Part shown: positions 10,579-22,715 of the stretch, in pieces
Numbering within the stretch: the first letter of the stretch is position 1
Layout of the letters: each line of letters opens with the position of its first letter
Assembly: GCA_964019695.1 (NCBI GenBank)
Contig: OZ026515.1
Coordinates: forward strand, 39,076,994-39,140,993
DNA: 64,000 bases
Direction: 5' to 3'
Source of the DNA: Loripinus fragilis
Taxonomy: Eukaryota; Mollusca; Bivalvia; Lucinida; Lucinidae
Made by a program: the position numbers and the translations under genes
Notes under the pieces: generated by a model
Databases searched by the model: none
Told to the model about the DNA's origin: nothing
The model's input: only the letters and a program-made list of their open reading frames with translations

Positions 10579-11192
10579 AATATGATTTTATATTTTAGTT
10601 TCTTAAAACAATCAGATAGTCGTTCTCATTTGTCGGCTAAGCTGTACCTTCATTCAGAACTCATCCGTTTAATCTGTGATATATGAGATTCAATTTATTA
10701 CCACCCACACAAACGCTACTGTCAGTGTGCAATATAGGAAACTCATTCACAACCAGAAATGGAGGTGTTAGAAACATACAAAGGTAACATGCCAAACTAC
10801 TATTCTTCCCAGTGAAATAAGAATTCAACTGTAGACCAGTTCAAGTTATAACAAATAAACATATGACAAATTCATATATTATTTAGATGTCAGTGCAGCA
10901 CATACTATTTTGGTGCTGTTGTCATATTGTATGCAAATGCACAGACGCACCAGAGCCATTGCTGCTCGTATACAAAACTTATGGATGAAGATGAATATTC
11001 AGACCAAAATTTTGACCTGTATCTCAACTGAATACAGCAACATGGGCATTTAAAGGTATACGAGATAATTACCAAAATCTCATGTACTGATATTTGAGAT
11101 TTACGCAAAAATGTTTTCGTTTTCAATTCTTTTCTTGTCATTCATGCGTTTTATACATGCTGGGCGCTTTCAAATATGTTCTTTAAAATGTT
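10579..11192. other. No recognisable feature
   Basis: AT-rich sequence. The minus-strand frame at 10905-11141 shows no motif I can name. Confidence 0.4.
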
Positions 11193-11402
11193 ATTCATTG
11201 GAAGCAAATATTACACAAAATAACTGAAAATGTAGAGTATACAGGTTTTCTAGGCCAGACTAGTACGTTTCAGCCATTTAAGCCTCATCAGTGACCCTCT
11301 ATAGTGGTTTCAAAGTTCCATAATGGAATGTGTGATACCAAAGGACAAGAAAATTAAATCTACACTATAGTGAAGGGCATGCCGCCACACAGTCCCTTAA
11401 TA
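11193..11402 (+). repeat. Family N repeat, single copy
   Basis: Blocks CATTGGAAGCAAAT, GGCCAGACTAG, CATCAGTGACCC, AAAGGACAAGAAAA, AATCTACACTATAGTGAAGG and GCCGCCACACAG match both units of the tandem at 60230-60690, in the same order. Diverged copy of an unclassified repeat. Confidence 0.75.
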
Positions 11403-11773
11403 CCTTTGCGATAAAAACGTGTTGGCTGATGCTAAAGCAAAGTTCAAAGAATATAGGCCTTTACTCATAATATACGAGAAGCAAATTGTTACAAAATAGG
11501 AAGTAACTGAGTGACACATTGCCCCAAATTTGCACAATGGTTAAATGTTTTGCGAAAGCAAGTCCTGAAGAACTGAATGATTGCTGATCAATAGAATTAA
11601 AAGTTTACAAACATAATGACAGCGCACGTTCAGAGTTAATGTCTGTGGCACTAGAGAACGATCTGAGCATCTTTGATAGTAAATCTTCAGACGGCTGTTT
11701 AACTCTCATAATTATACGTTTCTTCGCATTTCTTTCAATCCGCGACGTATAAAATCAACACTAATACATACAA

Positions 11774-11835
11774 GCGAACATCAAATAATATGATCAGGCT
11801 GATGCGTAGCCTGATCATATTCTTTGACGTTCGCA
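11774..11835. repeat. Short palindrome
   Basis: Arms GCGAACATCAAATAATATGA then TCAGGCT pair with AGCCTGATCATATTCTTTGA then CGTTCGC around a five-base turn. Probably a minimal foldback element; its GATCAGGCTG resembles the hairpin core of family C. Confidence 0.7.
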
Positions 11836-12260
11836 TGCACAATATCCAGTGCTTTTAAGATTACTGCGCGTAAATAGCGTGATACAGACTGATGCATATT
11901 ATGAGTTGGCACATCAATGTTTGCACAGGCCTTACGGTTAGTTTCGCCACGGTGAGGCCCAAATTTTTGAAAACAATAATCATTGAGTCCTCGTCAAACT
12001 CCATCATTGCCGGCAACCCTATCCAACATCTAAACAACCACACGGTGTTGCGTATTGTGACAGGGAACGGCTGCTTTCTCCCTAAACACCGGTTTCACGT
12101 TACCATAGACACGCGCCACTGGCGTTTTGAAAAGCCTCTAATTTCTGGTGCGAAATTGTCTTACGATTTCCACGCCCAACGGCTAAACCCGAGAAGTATC
12201 CGAAGATTCAGTTTTGATTTCTAAAGTAGCATTTAATTTGAACGCTCTATGAAATGCACG
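11836..12260. other. GC-richer island with overlapping open frames, no recognised gene
   Basis: A plus-strand frame of 110 codons (11892-12224) and a minus-strand frame overlap here, and base composition is less AT-rich than the flanks. I recognise no domain in either. It could be an exon, a repeat without a second copy here, or chance. Confidence 0.25.
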
Positions 12261-12470
12261 TACAGTAAAATCTGTGAAAAACGGCCACTCAAAAATAGAC
12301 AAAACAAATATCTTAATGGCAAATGGTAGCCTAATGAAGGTCGAAAGTAGTGAAGAATGCTCCAAGGGAAGTATTCTGCAATACGTTTGACATGCATTAA
12401 AAGATAAATGGTCTTGAAAAACAATTTTCGGTCTTTTTGAGAGTGGCCGTTTTACACATTATTTACTGTA
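12261..12470. mobile_element. Family E MITE, copy 2
   Basis: TA-flanked, starting CAGTAAAATCTGTGAAAAAC and ending in the reverse of CAGTAAAT. Interior blocks AAGGTCGAAAGTAGTG, GCTCC and GGTCTTGAAAA as in the other copies. Frames on the minus strand across 12183-12424 are this element. Confidence 0.8.
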
Positions 12471-13404
12471 TTCACTTTCAAAGACTAAAAATAACATGCC
12501 ACAGAAAGTCTTAATTCGGTGCTCACCAAGAAAATGGCGTCTTTGAAAAAATACTTAAGGGAACAAATAATTTAGCCTGCATGGTCCGGATTCCGTTTAA
12601 TGCCGCTTTGAACTCTTTGAGAACAGATAGACATGATAGCAATAAACACAAGCATAATTTAAGGTCATTAATCATAATTTTCTTTAAAAACCCATAAAGT
12701 CTGGTTTCTAGCAATTCCCACAAATTATCATATTAGGCGACCTGACAGTACCTTTCGCATGTGTTTTGATGCAGAGAGAGAAAGAGAGAGGCCCCTTAAT
12801 ATTATCATAACTTACCTATCAATATTTTCGCATAATTCTTGCAGATTTTCAGTAGATCACGTACCAGGTGACTTTGCTTTAGAAATGTCCGTAACAAATA
12901 CAAATTTGTAAAGCCAAAGTTCATCCTAACATATAATATGTTGTGATGTCATTGGATTTGAGAAGATGTCAGATTCCTAAGTGGTGGATGCATGTAGAAC
13001 CACATAGTCTATTGCTACCACACAATTGTGACACCGTAGTCAACATTTAAGGTAAGTTAAGATCTTGCATGGGTCCTGTATTATTTCCTAAAATTTTGTA
13101 TCGTTCACTTGATGGTATTTCTTGGAATGTTCAAAATATAACGAAGTACATACAGGTTATTATATGGCCGTGGTGTGCCTCTAGGTCATATTTGCACTGG
13201 GGTTGCCATATCGGCCCGAGGGCTTTAATACACAAAACATTATTAACCCTTGTCCTGCTGAACTCGGATTTATCTTCTTTAGAAGACAGCGTAGATTCAG
13301 AACAGCTGGCCAGCTGATTAGAATATACACTGTTTTCAAATCTACTTGAAAAGAGAAAAGATATGCTTATAATTGGAATACTGCAGGTAAACAGGATAAA
13401 GGAA
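12471..13404. other. No recognised gene; part of another MITE
   Basis: TTAACCCTTGTCCTGCTG at about 13243 looks like one end of a TTAA-type MITE whose other end I cannot place. A short GA-rich run lies at 12775-12792. The frame at 13069-13317 crosses this sequence and is not supported as a gene. Confidence 0.3.
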
Positions 13405-13521
13405 TGGAAAGGGGAGCTTTCTGCAATACTTTCGACCTTCATTAAGAGATAATTTGTCTTGAAAACCAATTTTTGGTCTTTTTGAGAGTGGCCGTTTTAC
13501 ACTTGTTTAACTTTTACTGTA
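13405..13521. mobile_element. Family E MITE, right half only
   Basis: GCTTTCTGCAATACTTTCG, CTTCATTAAGAGATAA, GGTCTTTTTGAGAGTGGCCG and the terminal ACTGTA match the right halves of complete E copies. The left half is missing. Confidence 0.7.
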
Positions 13522-14427
13522 TTCTCTTGGTACCGTAAAATCTGTGATGTTTTAAAAACATCTAGTAAAACCAGACCACTTGTTTTTAAGGAATAAATGG
13601 GTTAACTATATTCAACCTCTTCAAATTCATTTTCATTGCACATGCATTCACAAACTTAATCTTTCAGCCATTACTTCACTTTGATAACAATTGTTCTCAT
13701 TTGATATTTGCTCGCTATTGCAATCTCTTCGCTAAGACTACTCCAGCCCTTGAATAACATATTTTCATGTAAAGTATTTTGCTTTGAGATTGTCAGTTTT
13801 TGCTTTGAGATTGTCAGCACGAGAGAAGTGTCCTTCAAGTTTATTTGACTTATTCATCAGAAGGACACTTGAGAGTGATAATCCGCCCGAGCTGTTGCGG
13901 AGAGGGTATTATCCCTAAATATGGTACTTAGGTATCATCTCTGTGATCTTTGCTGTTTAAAATCGCATCTATCAAAACACGGGACATTTCAACATTGAAG
14001 CGATTAAACACTCGGCTGCGTTCGTTTAGAGTCCTCCGCTGGAGAAGATCTGCTCGATTTGTTAATGATTATATTTTCTGAATGATGAATGGGGCTCCGT
14101 TGAGCAATTGAGATATTACATATTATTAGTAATGCATAATTTGTGAATTCAGAATTCACTGTACCTTCCATAACAGGTGAGAAAATGTAAATTTAATCTA
14201 GGGGTCGCATCGTGTGAAAAGTATACGTTGAATAGTTAGTGAGTGATAGATCCACTATATTGAGGCAATGGCCAGACTCAAATAACGCGTACATTTGTTT
14301 GCAGTTGGTGACTTAACTAGTCAAGAACAGACTCTCATATTACAATTCAATATGAGCTGGAAATGTTTCAATCATAGTTAATAGCATATACCCGATGCAA
14401 ATGTAAGACTATTGTACTAAAACTATT
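13522..14427. other. No gene; short tandem duplication at 13778-13815
   Basis: TTGCTTTGAGATTGTCAG is present twice in a row at about 13778-13815. Nothing else is supported in this stretch. Confidence 0.4.
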
Positions 14428-14614
14428 TACATGCTCAACCCACAAGCTCTTTATAAATAACATAATTCTAATAAATTAGGCATTTTTCGTGCTCAGAACA
14501 ACACACACTGTCATTTGTTCTGGTCAGTATTGTTGGCATTTTAGAAATTATGACAAAATTAATTTTCATACTCATGTGAATTGAGCATGAAAACATTACC
14601 TAGGGGTCAGTTCT
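14428..14614. mobile_element. Family J MITE, diverged copy
   Basis: CATGCTCAAC near the left, TTGTTGGCATTTTA in the middle and TTGAGCATGAAAAC then CTAGGGG at the right follow the family J order, but with many differences. Confidence 0.45.
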
Positions 14615-14742
14615 CTCTTCCCAAGCGAAACGAAGGACACAAAGTAACACCCTACAAACTAGACCCAACTCAACTAGAAAGTTGATCTATAAAGCCATAC
14701 AGTGCTGTTTTGGCGTACTATGTAAATGTATTAATTGACAAC

Positions 14743-14988
14743 CTGGCCCCGTGATTATAAAACTTTTTTCATACTCAACTCAGCGGAGTATGATATTTAT
14801 CCTGCTCATAAATGTCAAAATGCCAACAATTGTTGGCATTTTAACATTTATTAGCATGATAAATACAACATCTAAGAGACTTAAAGCAAGAAACTTCTTT
14901 ATTTGTAGGTATTATAGCTTTTATGAGCAGTTGAAATTTTGTGCTCAGTTGAGTTGAGCATGAAAAAAGTTTTATAACCTCAGGGCTA
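14743..14988. mobile_element. Family J MITE, copy 1
   Basis: Terminal inverted repeats: GGCCCCGTGATTATAAAACT and its partner ending TTATAACCTCAGGGC. Inner arms ACTCAACTCAGC / GTTGAGTTGAGC, and a centre TGCCAACAATTGTTGGCA palindrome near 14820-14840. The plus-strand frame at 14751-14957 is this element. Confidence 0.8.
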
Positions 14989-15534
14989 GATACGTTTTCT
15001 TCTTCAGATATCTCTGGGAAAACAAAAGCCTAAATCATATGCTGTGAAAGAATCTCTGCGGTGTATCCTAATGTTTTCTTGTAGTCCCAGATGTACGACC
15101 AAAGAAATCACCCTTTAAATAGCCCAAATCACCAGCCACTTAAATGATTTTACATAATTTAATTTCTTTGTTTTGTTCGTTTGATATTGATTTAGCACGT
15201 GCAAATGTTTCCACGATTCGCCATGTTTTATTCAATTCTTTTGTCGAGAGTATGAGATTCTGACAGATTCAAGATGGCTACTTAAGCTCTGTCTTTCGAT
15301 TCGTTTTTCATCTTTTTGTTGTGGATTTTTCTCACATCGCGAAACAGTTACTTTAGTTATTCATAAACCCGTAAAGGCACTTCAAATGATAAACGGATTT
15401 TTTTTAGAAAAAAAAATCTCACTTTAAATCAGAAAAGCGCCAGCAGAGGAGGAACTCTTTTTAGGAAATATTCCATACGAAACTATCTCATTAAAGGTAC
15501 ACCTTTACTTCCCAACTACTGCTGCTACTATCAT

Positions 15535-15535
<1 letters not shown>
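14989..15535. other. No recognisable feature
   Basis: AT-rich sequence with no gene, repeat-family member or RNA gene that I can support. Confidence 0.35.

Positions 15536-15574
<39 letters not shown>
15536..15574 (+). repeat. (ACT)n microsatellite
   Basis: Uninterrupted trinucleotide array, preceded by an impure CTGCTGCTACTATCATC lead-in. Confidence 0.95.
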
Positions 15575-16599
15575 GCGGAGTATCCGCACTGTGGTAGACT
15601 TGTAAGTTATGTAGTCTCAATGTTCCATATTTGATACGATGTCTCAAACTTTATGTGGTCATTACCACGTGCCAATTTTGCAACTAACTACTTTCGTAAG
15701 TTTAGGAGTAAATGGTAAATTAACAAGTCATTTCAATACCTGACTCCATAACAATGAAGCATAGTTTATTTTAGAATATATTTGATTTTGCATCTGTAAG
15801 ATAAAATATTGAATAGAAAGAACCAAACACACAAAGTACTCATAAAAACCACAAACAAATATATTTGGCGGAATAAACTTCATCTCTTAGTTTGATATGT
15901 GAATCAAAGCAGCAATTCGGCACTCAACGATGTGAACCAAAACAAACGGCAGCATGTCCTCTTGAAACTTTCAAAAGCTTAAGCAATTTTAGTTTCCAGA
16001 AAACCATAACGGGCTCTATAATCTTATTGGTGTCCAGTTAAGACAGCACATAGAAATTTGTCATCTGGCAAATGTTCACCATTCTAGCAGTTATTCACAT
16101 AGAACATTTGACATTGCAATGCGTACGTTATTGAAATGTTTTCCAGAATGATAATGTACGTTTGTAAGTTATTTTTCAGAAAAAGGTGAGTTCATAAGTT
16201 GCCGTCCTGAAAACTGGTGTAATGCTTGGTATCGTTAACATGCTGATTAAAAATCACATAAATACAAGGGGTCACACAACAATAAACCCTAGCTTAGTAA
16301 TGGTATACAGAGAAAAAGATTTCAGAACAGAGTTTTACCAACAAAGAAAAAATGAGCAAAGCAATTTGAAAGTGGGTTTGCGGTGAATACTTAAAAATGC
16401 AATATCTCGTTTGTAGCCCCATTATGACATGCACATTTGAGCTCAAAATCTGAAAAAAAAGTCCACAAATTCCTTTTGCATTGTAAATAAAATATCTACA
16501 ATGTTTTCTACTGATACAGTTCTGACAGTTTTAACATAAGTTATATATCTGTATTTGGTTAATTCATCGTATGCAAAAGTTAATTCTTTATCTACAAAT
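15575..16599. other. No recognisable feature
   Basis: AT-rich. The frame at 16443-16682 (minus) overlaps a family K copy and is not supported as a gene. Confidence 0.35.
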
Positions 16600-16730
16600 G
16601 GATTTTTCCTTCTGGTTTGATACAATAAACTTGGGACGGTAAGATCGTTTAATACAGTGTCGACCCTGATAAAATGCTGCAATATGTTTTATGCGACACT
16701 TCATCAGGGCCAACACTGTTTGCCAAAGAA
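16600..16730. repeat. Family K hairpin repeat, copy 1
   Basis: CTTCTGGTTTGATACAATAA, then ACAGTGTCGACCCTGATAAA and the pairing partner CATCAGGGCCAACACTGTTTG. Other copies lie at 26184, 39868 and 44670. Confidence 0.6.
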
Positions 16731-17167
16731 CTCATTTAGGATTCACTAGTATAAAAAGGGCTATGAAAAAATGATACTTTTATCAATAATTAAAAAAGGC
16801 AAAGGAATTTTGTTCCCGTTGCATACTTTAATCATAAAGTGTGGGAAACTTGGGCGGTACTTTCACGAAGATACTCCTGTATGACAAAATGAATTTGCTG
16901 TAATATTTCTAATTTTCTGAGGATCAATTCTGCCTCATTTGTATAAGAATTTATGAGACTGACGCAGCAATTAAAAGTCAATTTTGCATGTCTGGTGCGA
17001 CTTTGTTCAAATTTCGCTCTCTTTGAAAATGGTGAATCGGAGAACGAGCTGGTCATAAACTTTGAACCAAATTGGAGTTGTTGAACGTAATGAAATGGAA
17101 CATAGTACAATGGAAGAGTCGTTCAGAAACATTTGGGACAGCTCATAAGATTTTGGTACTTCTCACA
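16731..17167. other. No recognisable feature
   Basis: A 92-codon minus-strand frame (16832-17110) has no motif I can name. Nothing else is supported. Confidence 0.35.
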
Positions 17168-17383
17168 TACTGTAAATCTGGATTTTTACGAGAATTTCAT
17201 TTTCGCGATATGCGTTAAAAGACATATTTGCGACGCTAAAAATCGCGACTAGGGCATGATTTTCCTATATCAGTAAACGACAGAGTGATTTTGACATTTC
17301 GCGAGGATTTTATTTCTGCGAAACTTCGCATATGCGAAGTTTCGCGAAATAAAATCCTCGCAAAAATTTCCGAATTAACAGTA
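17168..17383. mobile_element. Hairpin MITE with TA ends
   Basis: TACTGTAAATCTGGATTTTT at the left pairs imperfectly with the right end GAATTAACAGTA. The centre is a long hairpin, CGAGGATTTTATTTC then GCGAAACTTCG paired with CGAAGTTTCGCG then AAATAAAATCCTCG, turning at ATATG. Non-coding, TA-flanked, so possibly Tc1/mariner-mobilised. Confidence 0.75.
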
Positions 17384-17444
17384 TGTGTGATGTCACCCTT
17401 ATAACATGCATGTTCAGCTATCTAGTGGGGCTAAAGGCTAAACC

Positions 17445-17572
17445 TGATCTACGTCCCTATTTTGTGAGTAGCGAAGGATCTGGCGAGACTATGTACATGC
17501 GTTTGTGCAGGCTCGTCTAAAACATCGCTACTAGCATATTTGACAAGTACCAAAAAATAGCATGTGCTGGTT
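17445..17572. repeat. Family D repeat, copy 2
   Basis: ATCTACGTCCCTATTTTGTG, GAGTAGCGAAGGATCT, GTGCAGGCTCGTCT, AAGTACCAAAA and GCATGTGCTGGTTCA, same order as the copy at 53700-53825. Confidence 0.55.
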
Positions 17573-17666
17573 CATTTATACACAAAACTGTACAATACAA
17601 TAGTTATTGCATTGAACATCTTTCGGATTTCATTTAAGCAATCCTCTTTCAGGTTGCCGAGCGATT

Positions 17667-17780
17667 TACAGTAAACCATGTTGCCTTTAGTGGCCACTCA
17701 AAAAGAAGACCGAAAATCGGTTTTCAAGACTGATTATCGCTTAATGCAGGTCAAAAGTATCGCAGAATGCTTCTTAACTT
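17667..17780. mobile_element. Family E MITE, truncated
   Basis: Begins TACAGTAAACC, then GTGGCCACTCAAAAAGAAGA and GGTTTTCAAGAC, then TTAATGCAGGTCAAAAGTAT. Only one terminus is present. Confidence 0.65.
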
Positions 17781-18590
17781 TGAGTGTAATATGCTCATAA
17801 GAATGATCATCATATTGGAGTCAGCTTATGTGTTTTTGGTACCTATTGTATAATGACACAGGATGGCCTTTGCATTCCTACAGTCGTGCCAGACCACATT
17901 AAAATATAGAAACACATTACAGTCCATGTCAAAAACAAGACAACAAGACATAGAGCATCAATTAATAGCTCGTGCATGTATGCTTCAAGTATGAGTTGAC
18001 GTGTAAACGAAGTACCATCTTTATGTGAAATGGGCTATTTCTATTGCCTTGTCTGACTCCAGCCTCAATTACAACTGTAAAACATGGTCATTAACTAAGG
18101 CGTTTGCCCTCTGTCTCTTATTTATTGTCCGTCCCTACCCAAATCAAGTGATTATATTGACCCTTTCATCATTAAATTCAACGATGCAATCATAGTGTAC
18201 TGTTGTAATGTAGTGTGTTGGATACAATTAAAAGATTTATGAAGGAGTACTGAGAGGCCATCTGAAAGCTTGGTTCAACTTAAAAGTTCAAAATCAGCCA
18301 CGCTCAAGAAGCAAGAAAGAGGTATTCAGTGGTTTTATAGGTGGTACTAGAAATTATAGGAGTTCTTAAGAAGCACTTTCTAATAAAGCATCATTCCAGA
18401 ATTTGATACTCAGTTTTCATTAGATAATAATAAGATTGTAGTAGTAATCACGTTATAGGCATAATTTGGTGTTGACCGGAAAGTCAGAATAACAGCCAGT
18501 GGGTAGGGAAGCAACTTGTATTTTTATATGGTTAACCATTTTGTTGCTGATCAACTGTTTGTTGTTTGATATTATATGTGTGATAAAGCT
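17781..18590. other. No recognisable feature
   Basis: AT-rich unique sequence as far as can be judged. No coding signal. Confidence 0.35.
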
Positions 18591-19150
18591 TTAATCGGTG
18601 GGTTGGTGCCTGATGCTTGGCTGTAGCTGGCCCCACCGTGGCTCAACTTGAGGTTTTCTTTAGCGCTGACTACCTGTGAGTCGTGAGCCCTTTTCTCTGT
18701 TGCGTCACAGTGCGTTAATTTGATTATATTGTTTCTCTATGATGATACATGACAATAGTTAGGAATCCTCTATGCGAGCTTAACATTTTTATGCTTCAAC
18801 AACAGTTGAATCTAGGGCGATGATTTGGTACCAGTAAAATACATTTAAGCCCCCAGTGGCTTTGGCTGCTATCCGTTCTAAGGCGGGTGTTCTGTTGTTG
18901 ATGATTCTTTGTTGATTGCTACTCCCATTGTGGAATTCTGCAATTGTGCTATGTTTTGTTGTGCGTTACTTTGTGTCCATTCTAGTTTTGCAATAATCTC
19001 GATGGGGAAGAGAGGGCTGGTTGCTTTGCTTTTTTGTCGCTCTGGTGTCTCAAGATTGGTGTGCGGCTCTTCCTCACGATGCCACGGGTTTGTCTGCAGT
19101 TTTTGATTGTGGTATATCCTGTGGTATACTCACTTACTATTTTTGTATGT
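18591..19150 (+). repeat. Family F dispersed repeat, copy 3
   Basis: The best uninterrupted view of the 5' and middle blocks: CGGTGGGTTGGTGCCTGATG, GAGTCGTGAGCCC, GATACATGACAATAG, TCTAGGGCGATGATTTGG, GCTATCCGTTCTAAGGCGG, ATGGGGAAGAGAGGGCTGGT and TCCTCACGATGCCACGGG. It also supplies the unoccupied version of the site where an E element sits at 7203-7413. Frames at 18909-19197 are repeat-derived. Confidence 0.8.
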
Positions 19151-19448
19151 GATTCTGGTTTTTGATGTTGTGTCTTTTTATACTGTAGACTTTCCAAAGC
19201 ACTGACAATCCGGATGTGTTGTCAAAGAGCGCTGACTTGTATAAGGGTTTGCTCTGTTTTTGCTAAGACAAGGACAAATATACAAGTTGAATGTAATTTA
19301 GATATTCTACCCCCTTACCCCTTGAAATATGTATATCACCGTCCAAAACTTTATTGAATGAAAAAGAGTGGAATGTACAATCATATTCAAATGGTTAAAT
19401 TTTATGATCAAATGATGCAAATGATGCAACTTTGCTTTCCTCTTTAAT

Positions 19449-20034
19449 TGCACGCCGGTGGGTCGGACTTCAGATTCTATGATGGTTCCGACTTAAAGAC
19501 TTATCTATTGATGAGATGGTAGGGGCCTGATGCTTTGACTGTTTGTCAGGCCCACCGGGGTTTACCTGTTGGATTTCTTTTGCTCCGGTATTCAGTTTAA
19601 TTTACTGTTGAGTCCTTATCCTTGCTTTATCTCCTTGTTATATCTTGATTTATATGTTTTAGGAGATGATGCATTGATAAGTTAGGGGTCTTTCATGCAA
19701 ACCAAATATCTATGTGTCTTGATCCACATCTGAATTAAGGGTGAGGTTGGCGCCGTTAAACCGGTTTAAGCCCTCCAGTATATATTTTACTGACCGTTCC
19801 AAGGCGGTACTTCTTTTGTGGATATTTTATGTTTTTTGTTCTGTCTTGTGTTTGCTATGTCTTTGTGCGCGTCTGTTTATATGTGCTTTGTGATCACCTG
19901 CTGGGAAAGGGGCGGATCTCTTGGCTCTCGTTTGTGGTGTCTACTGTGAGTTTGTCACTTTCCCATTGGTATCCTGGGTCAGGTGTGGTACTTGATTGTA
20001 TCGATTCCTGATCTTTGCACCCTTACTTACTTTG
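19449..20034 (+). repeat. Family F dispersed repeat, copy 4 (with 3' tail)
   Basis: Contains the head (CCGGTGGGTCGGACTTC), the internal GCCTGATGCTTTGACTGT and GGTTTAAGCCC blocks, and the tail block GGCTCTCGTTTGTGGTGTCT, CCTGGGTCAGGTGTGGTACT, ATTGTATCGATTCCTGATCT, TTACTTAC. The tail occurs alone at 26340, and inverted at 21326, 29319, 38752, 44786 and 55362. About 590 bp. No coding content and no poly-A; class unknown. Confidence 0.75.
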
Positions 20035-20160
20035 GCATTATGAGCTCGAAAATCTGGATGACTTGACTGAAACAGCTGAGTGAAATGAAAATACCTAAAT
20101 ATCATATGGGCAAGCTTGCGAGATTTCGGTATTTATGATATCAGCGAGGAGCAAAGGATC

Positions 20161-20200
20161 AGACTCACCAGAGCCTTTTCAAAAGTTCAGACTCACCAGA
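20161..20200 (+). repeat. Short direct duplication
   Basis: CAGACTCACCAGAGCCTTT occurs twice, separated by a few bases, immediately before the long inverted repeat that starts at 20219. Confidence 0.8.
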
Positions 20201-20218
20201 GCCTTTGCTGCCCCCATC

Positions 20219-20344
20219 ACAGGAGCCTGAAGGTCGATCCTTATATCACTTCTATAGCCTCAAATCCGAAAGCGCATAATGGCATTATGCGCTTTTGGTT
20301 TTGAGGCTTTAGAAGTGATATAAGGATCGAACTTCAAGCTCCTG
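20219..20344. repeat. Long inverted repeat (62-bp arms)
   Basis: The left arm starts ACAGGAGCCTGAAGGTCGAT and the right arm ends with its reverse complement. Arms run to the centre GCGCATAATGGCATTATGCG with only scattered mismatches. The 62-codon plus-strand frame 20116-20304 is a product of this structure. Likely a foldback MITE. Confidence 0.85.
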
Positions 20345-20399
20345 TGCTCCCATACGCAAAATATAGATTTGGATGCGTGAGTTTGAGCGCATAAAGGAG

Positions 20400-21325
20400 A
20401 CATTTGCGCAAATGCAATAAGAACTAGAATGTCGTGCAGTGGTATATGCCTTAAGCCTGACTTTGTATTCTATGCTTCTCATTTTTACTCATAAGGCAAT
20501 ATTTATTTTAACAAATCATAGCATTATGTAGCTACAAGCACCACCTTATCCCTAATTTGTCAGGAATGCGTCGCTGAATTGTTCTTTGAAGTGTTACAAA
20601 TGTAGTATCATATTACCCCACCTCACTATACACTATACAAACACTTAGCAGAATCGTTTAAACATACAAAACACTGTCTAATTCTATCGTCAACTCTCTA
20701 ATGGAAATAGACTCAAATTAACCATCAACAATTGAAATGTTAACGGAAAGGTTTCAGATTGCGAAAGAAACAATTTAAAACGCCCGGCGCCATTGAAAAC
20801 ATCGCCTTACAATCTTCAAATCTACGATTCACCGTACAGCCCTAAAATTATACCATGAGCTCCCTCTACTGGCCCAAGGTGAGAAACCGATACGGTTTGT
20901 TTGCAGTGAATTGTCAGATAGGATTTGTGTATTAATATTTCACACTACTGGTGGGAGGACAATGGTCTATTAAAGGCTAATTATAAGCATTAAGGTCTAA
21001 AACTCCACTGTCGCCGCATGTCAAGGGCAATTAGTGAACACTCTCTTCTGTCTCATTTGAAAAAAGAAGCTACCTGAGGTACTTGTATAATTTAACCCAT
21101 TCAATGGTGAATATCCCGTCTCAAAAAAGGAATAGTGGGCAAAGACGAAAGCACAGAGAACGCTATGATGGCATATATGGATTAGTAAAAGCTACATAGC
21201 TACAAAGCTACAAAGCTTACTACATGTATGGGTATTTTGACGAAAAGTTGACATGAAACCTTACTACATATATGTTATGCTTCTCTAGCAATGTATTGAA
21301 GGCTATCATCCCTACACTGTATGTA
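20400..21325. other. No recognisable feature
   Basis: AT-rich. Near 21190-21225 a run of AGCTACAAAGCT repeats gives a minor tandem pattern. No gene supported. Confidence 0.35.
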
Positions 21326-21676
21326 GGTTATGAACATAAGGGAGCAAAGATCAGGAATCGATACAATCAAGTATCTCACCTTACCCAGGATATCAATGGG
21401 AAAGTGACAAACTCACAGTTAGACACCACAAACGAGAGCCAAGAGGTCAGCCCTTTACCAACAGGTAAATTACTGTAAGGCGTAATCAACCTGCACGTAA
21501 TCCTCGCGAGGGGGTGTTGCAGAATCTAAAGAAAGAAGAATGAAAGACCACAAAGCACATATAAAGAGACGCGCACAAATGCATAGCAAACACAAGACAG
21601 AAAAAAAAACATAAAAGATCCAATAAAGAAGTACCGCCTAGGAACGGCCAGTAAAATATTTTACGGGAGGGCTTAA
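21326..21676 (-). repeat. Family F tail, copy 5 (inverted)
   Basis: AAAGATCAGGAATCGATACA, CACCTTACCCAGGATATC, AACGAGAGCCAAGAGGTCAG and CGCCTAGGAACGG are the reverse complements of the tail and middle blocks of copy 4. It lies back to back with a plus-strand copy starting at 21715. The 68-codon frame 21272-21478 is this repeat. Confidence 0.75.
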
Positions 21677-21714
21677 ACCGGTTTCATTTTTAGTCATTTT
21701 TGTTTCATCATCTT

Positions 21715-22130
21715 TTTTCCCCTTTACATTAGATTATTTGCATCGAGTATGTCAGGGAGCCTCTTTGTTCGCTAAACAAGGTATCTAGAGTGAGGATTTG
21801 GCCAGTAAAATATGTTTAAGGCCCACCTCCCCTACCTACCTCTGGTGGGAATGATCGATGTCCATTCTAATGTAGTAATTCTGTTGGTGCAGGTTGTTTG
21901 GTGTGTTTTTGTGTCATTGTGAGTGGTGCTTCTAGGTTTACCCTAGTATTCTGATGTAGAACCTTGTAACCTTTCTAGCTTGACAATCACCTCGCTGATG
22001 AAGAGGAGCTGGATGCTTTCGTAGTTGTGTTCTTGTGAACTTGATTGGCATGATGTGTCTATGTTCTTAGTGTGTCTTCATTCTAGCGCCATAGTTTGGT
22101 CTCTGACTGTGGCATTTCCAGTTATATGAC
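21715..22130 (+). repeat. Family F, copy 6
   Basis: GAGTGAGGATTTGGCCAGTA, GTTTAAGGCCCACC, GATGTCCATTCTAATG and TCACCTCGCTGATGAAGAGG follow the family order. More diverged than copies 3 and 4. Confidence 0.6.
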
Positions 22131-22655
22131 GTGCTAATAGGTAATTGCAGACTATTGGTTAACGGCATATCTTTTTAATTGTGCAGAAATTTGATAATAA
22201 ATCATTTATAATATTCACGTGGCCTTAAGCAAAAAAGCTTTTCGTAATATGACGTTCATTCCTTTTTTTTCTTTTTTGTTTGATTTATGTTAAAGACCTC
22301 TGCTCTGAAAATCTGCTTGCTTTATTAAACGCATTTTATGAATTCCAACAAACACTTTTCAAAAGGTCAAAATAACTAGGTTTAAATGTGCTAATGAAAC
22401 GTTTTCGATTCAGCTCATAAGGTTGTGCTACCCATCGCAAATGCGAGCAGAGAAAGTTCAGATGAGCGTGCACATCCCCATATTTAACATTATTCGACTA
22501 AAATTCATTCTTACAGACTTAACTAAACATGATTATTCTACCTTCACTATTTAGTAAATGTTAATATTAGCGAAATTAAATGTTTACATGATTATTTGTA
22601 GTGGACACAAATGCAGAGTTAAAGTACAGGTCCTTTCAGCCAAGTTAAAAAAAAA

Positions 22656-22657
<2 letters not shown>

Positions 22658-22711
<54 letters not shown>
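22658..22711 (+). repeat. (CT)n microsatellite
   Basis: Uninterrupted dinucleotide array of about 54 bp, preceded by a poly-A run. Confidence 0.97.
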
Positions 22712-22715
<4 letters not shown>

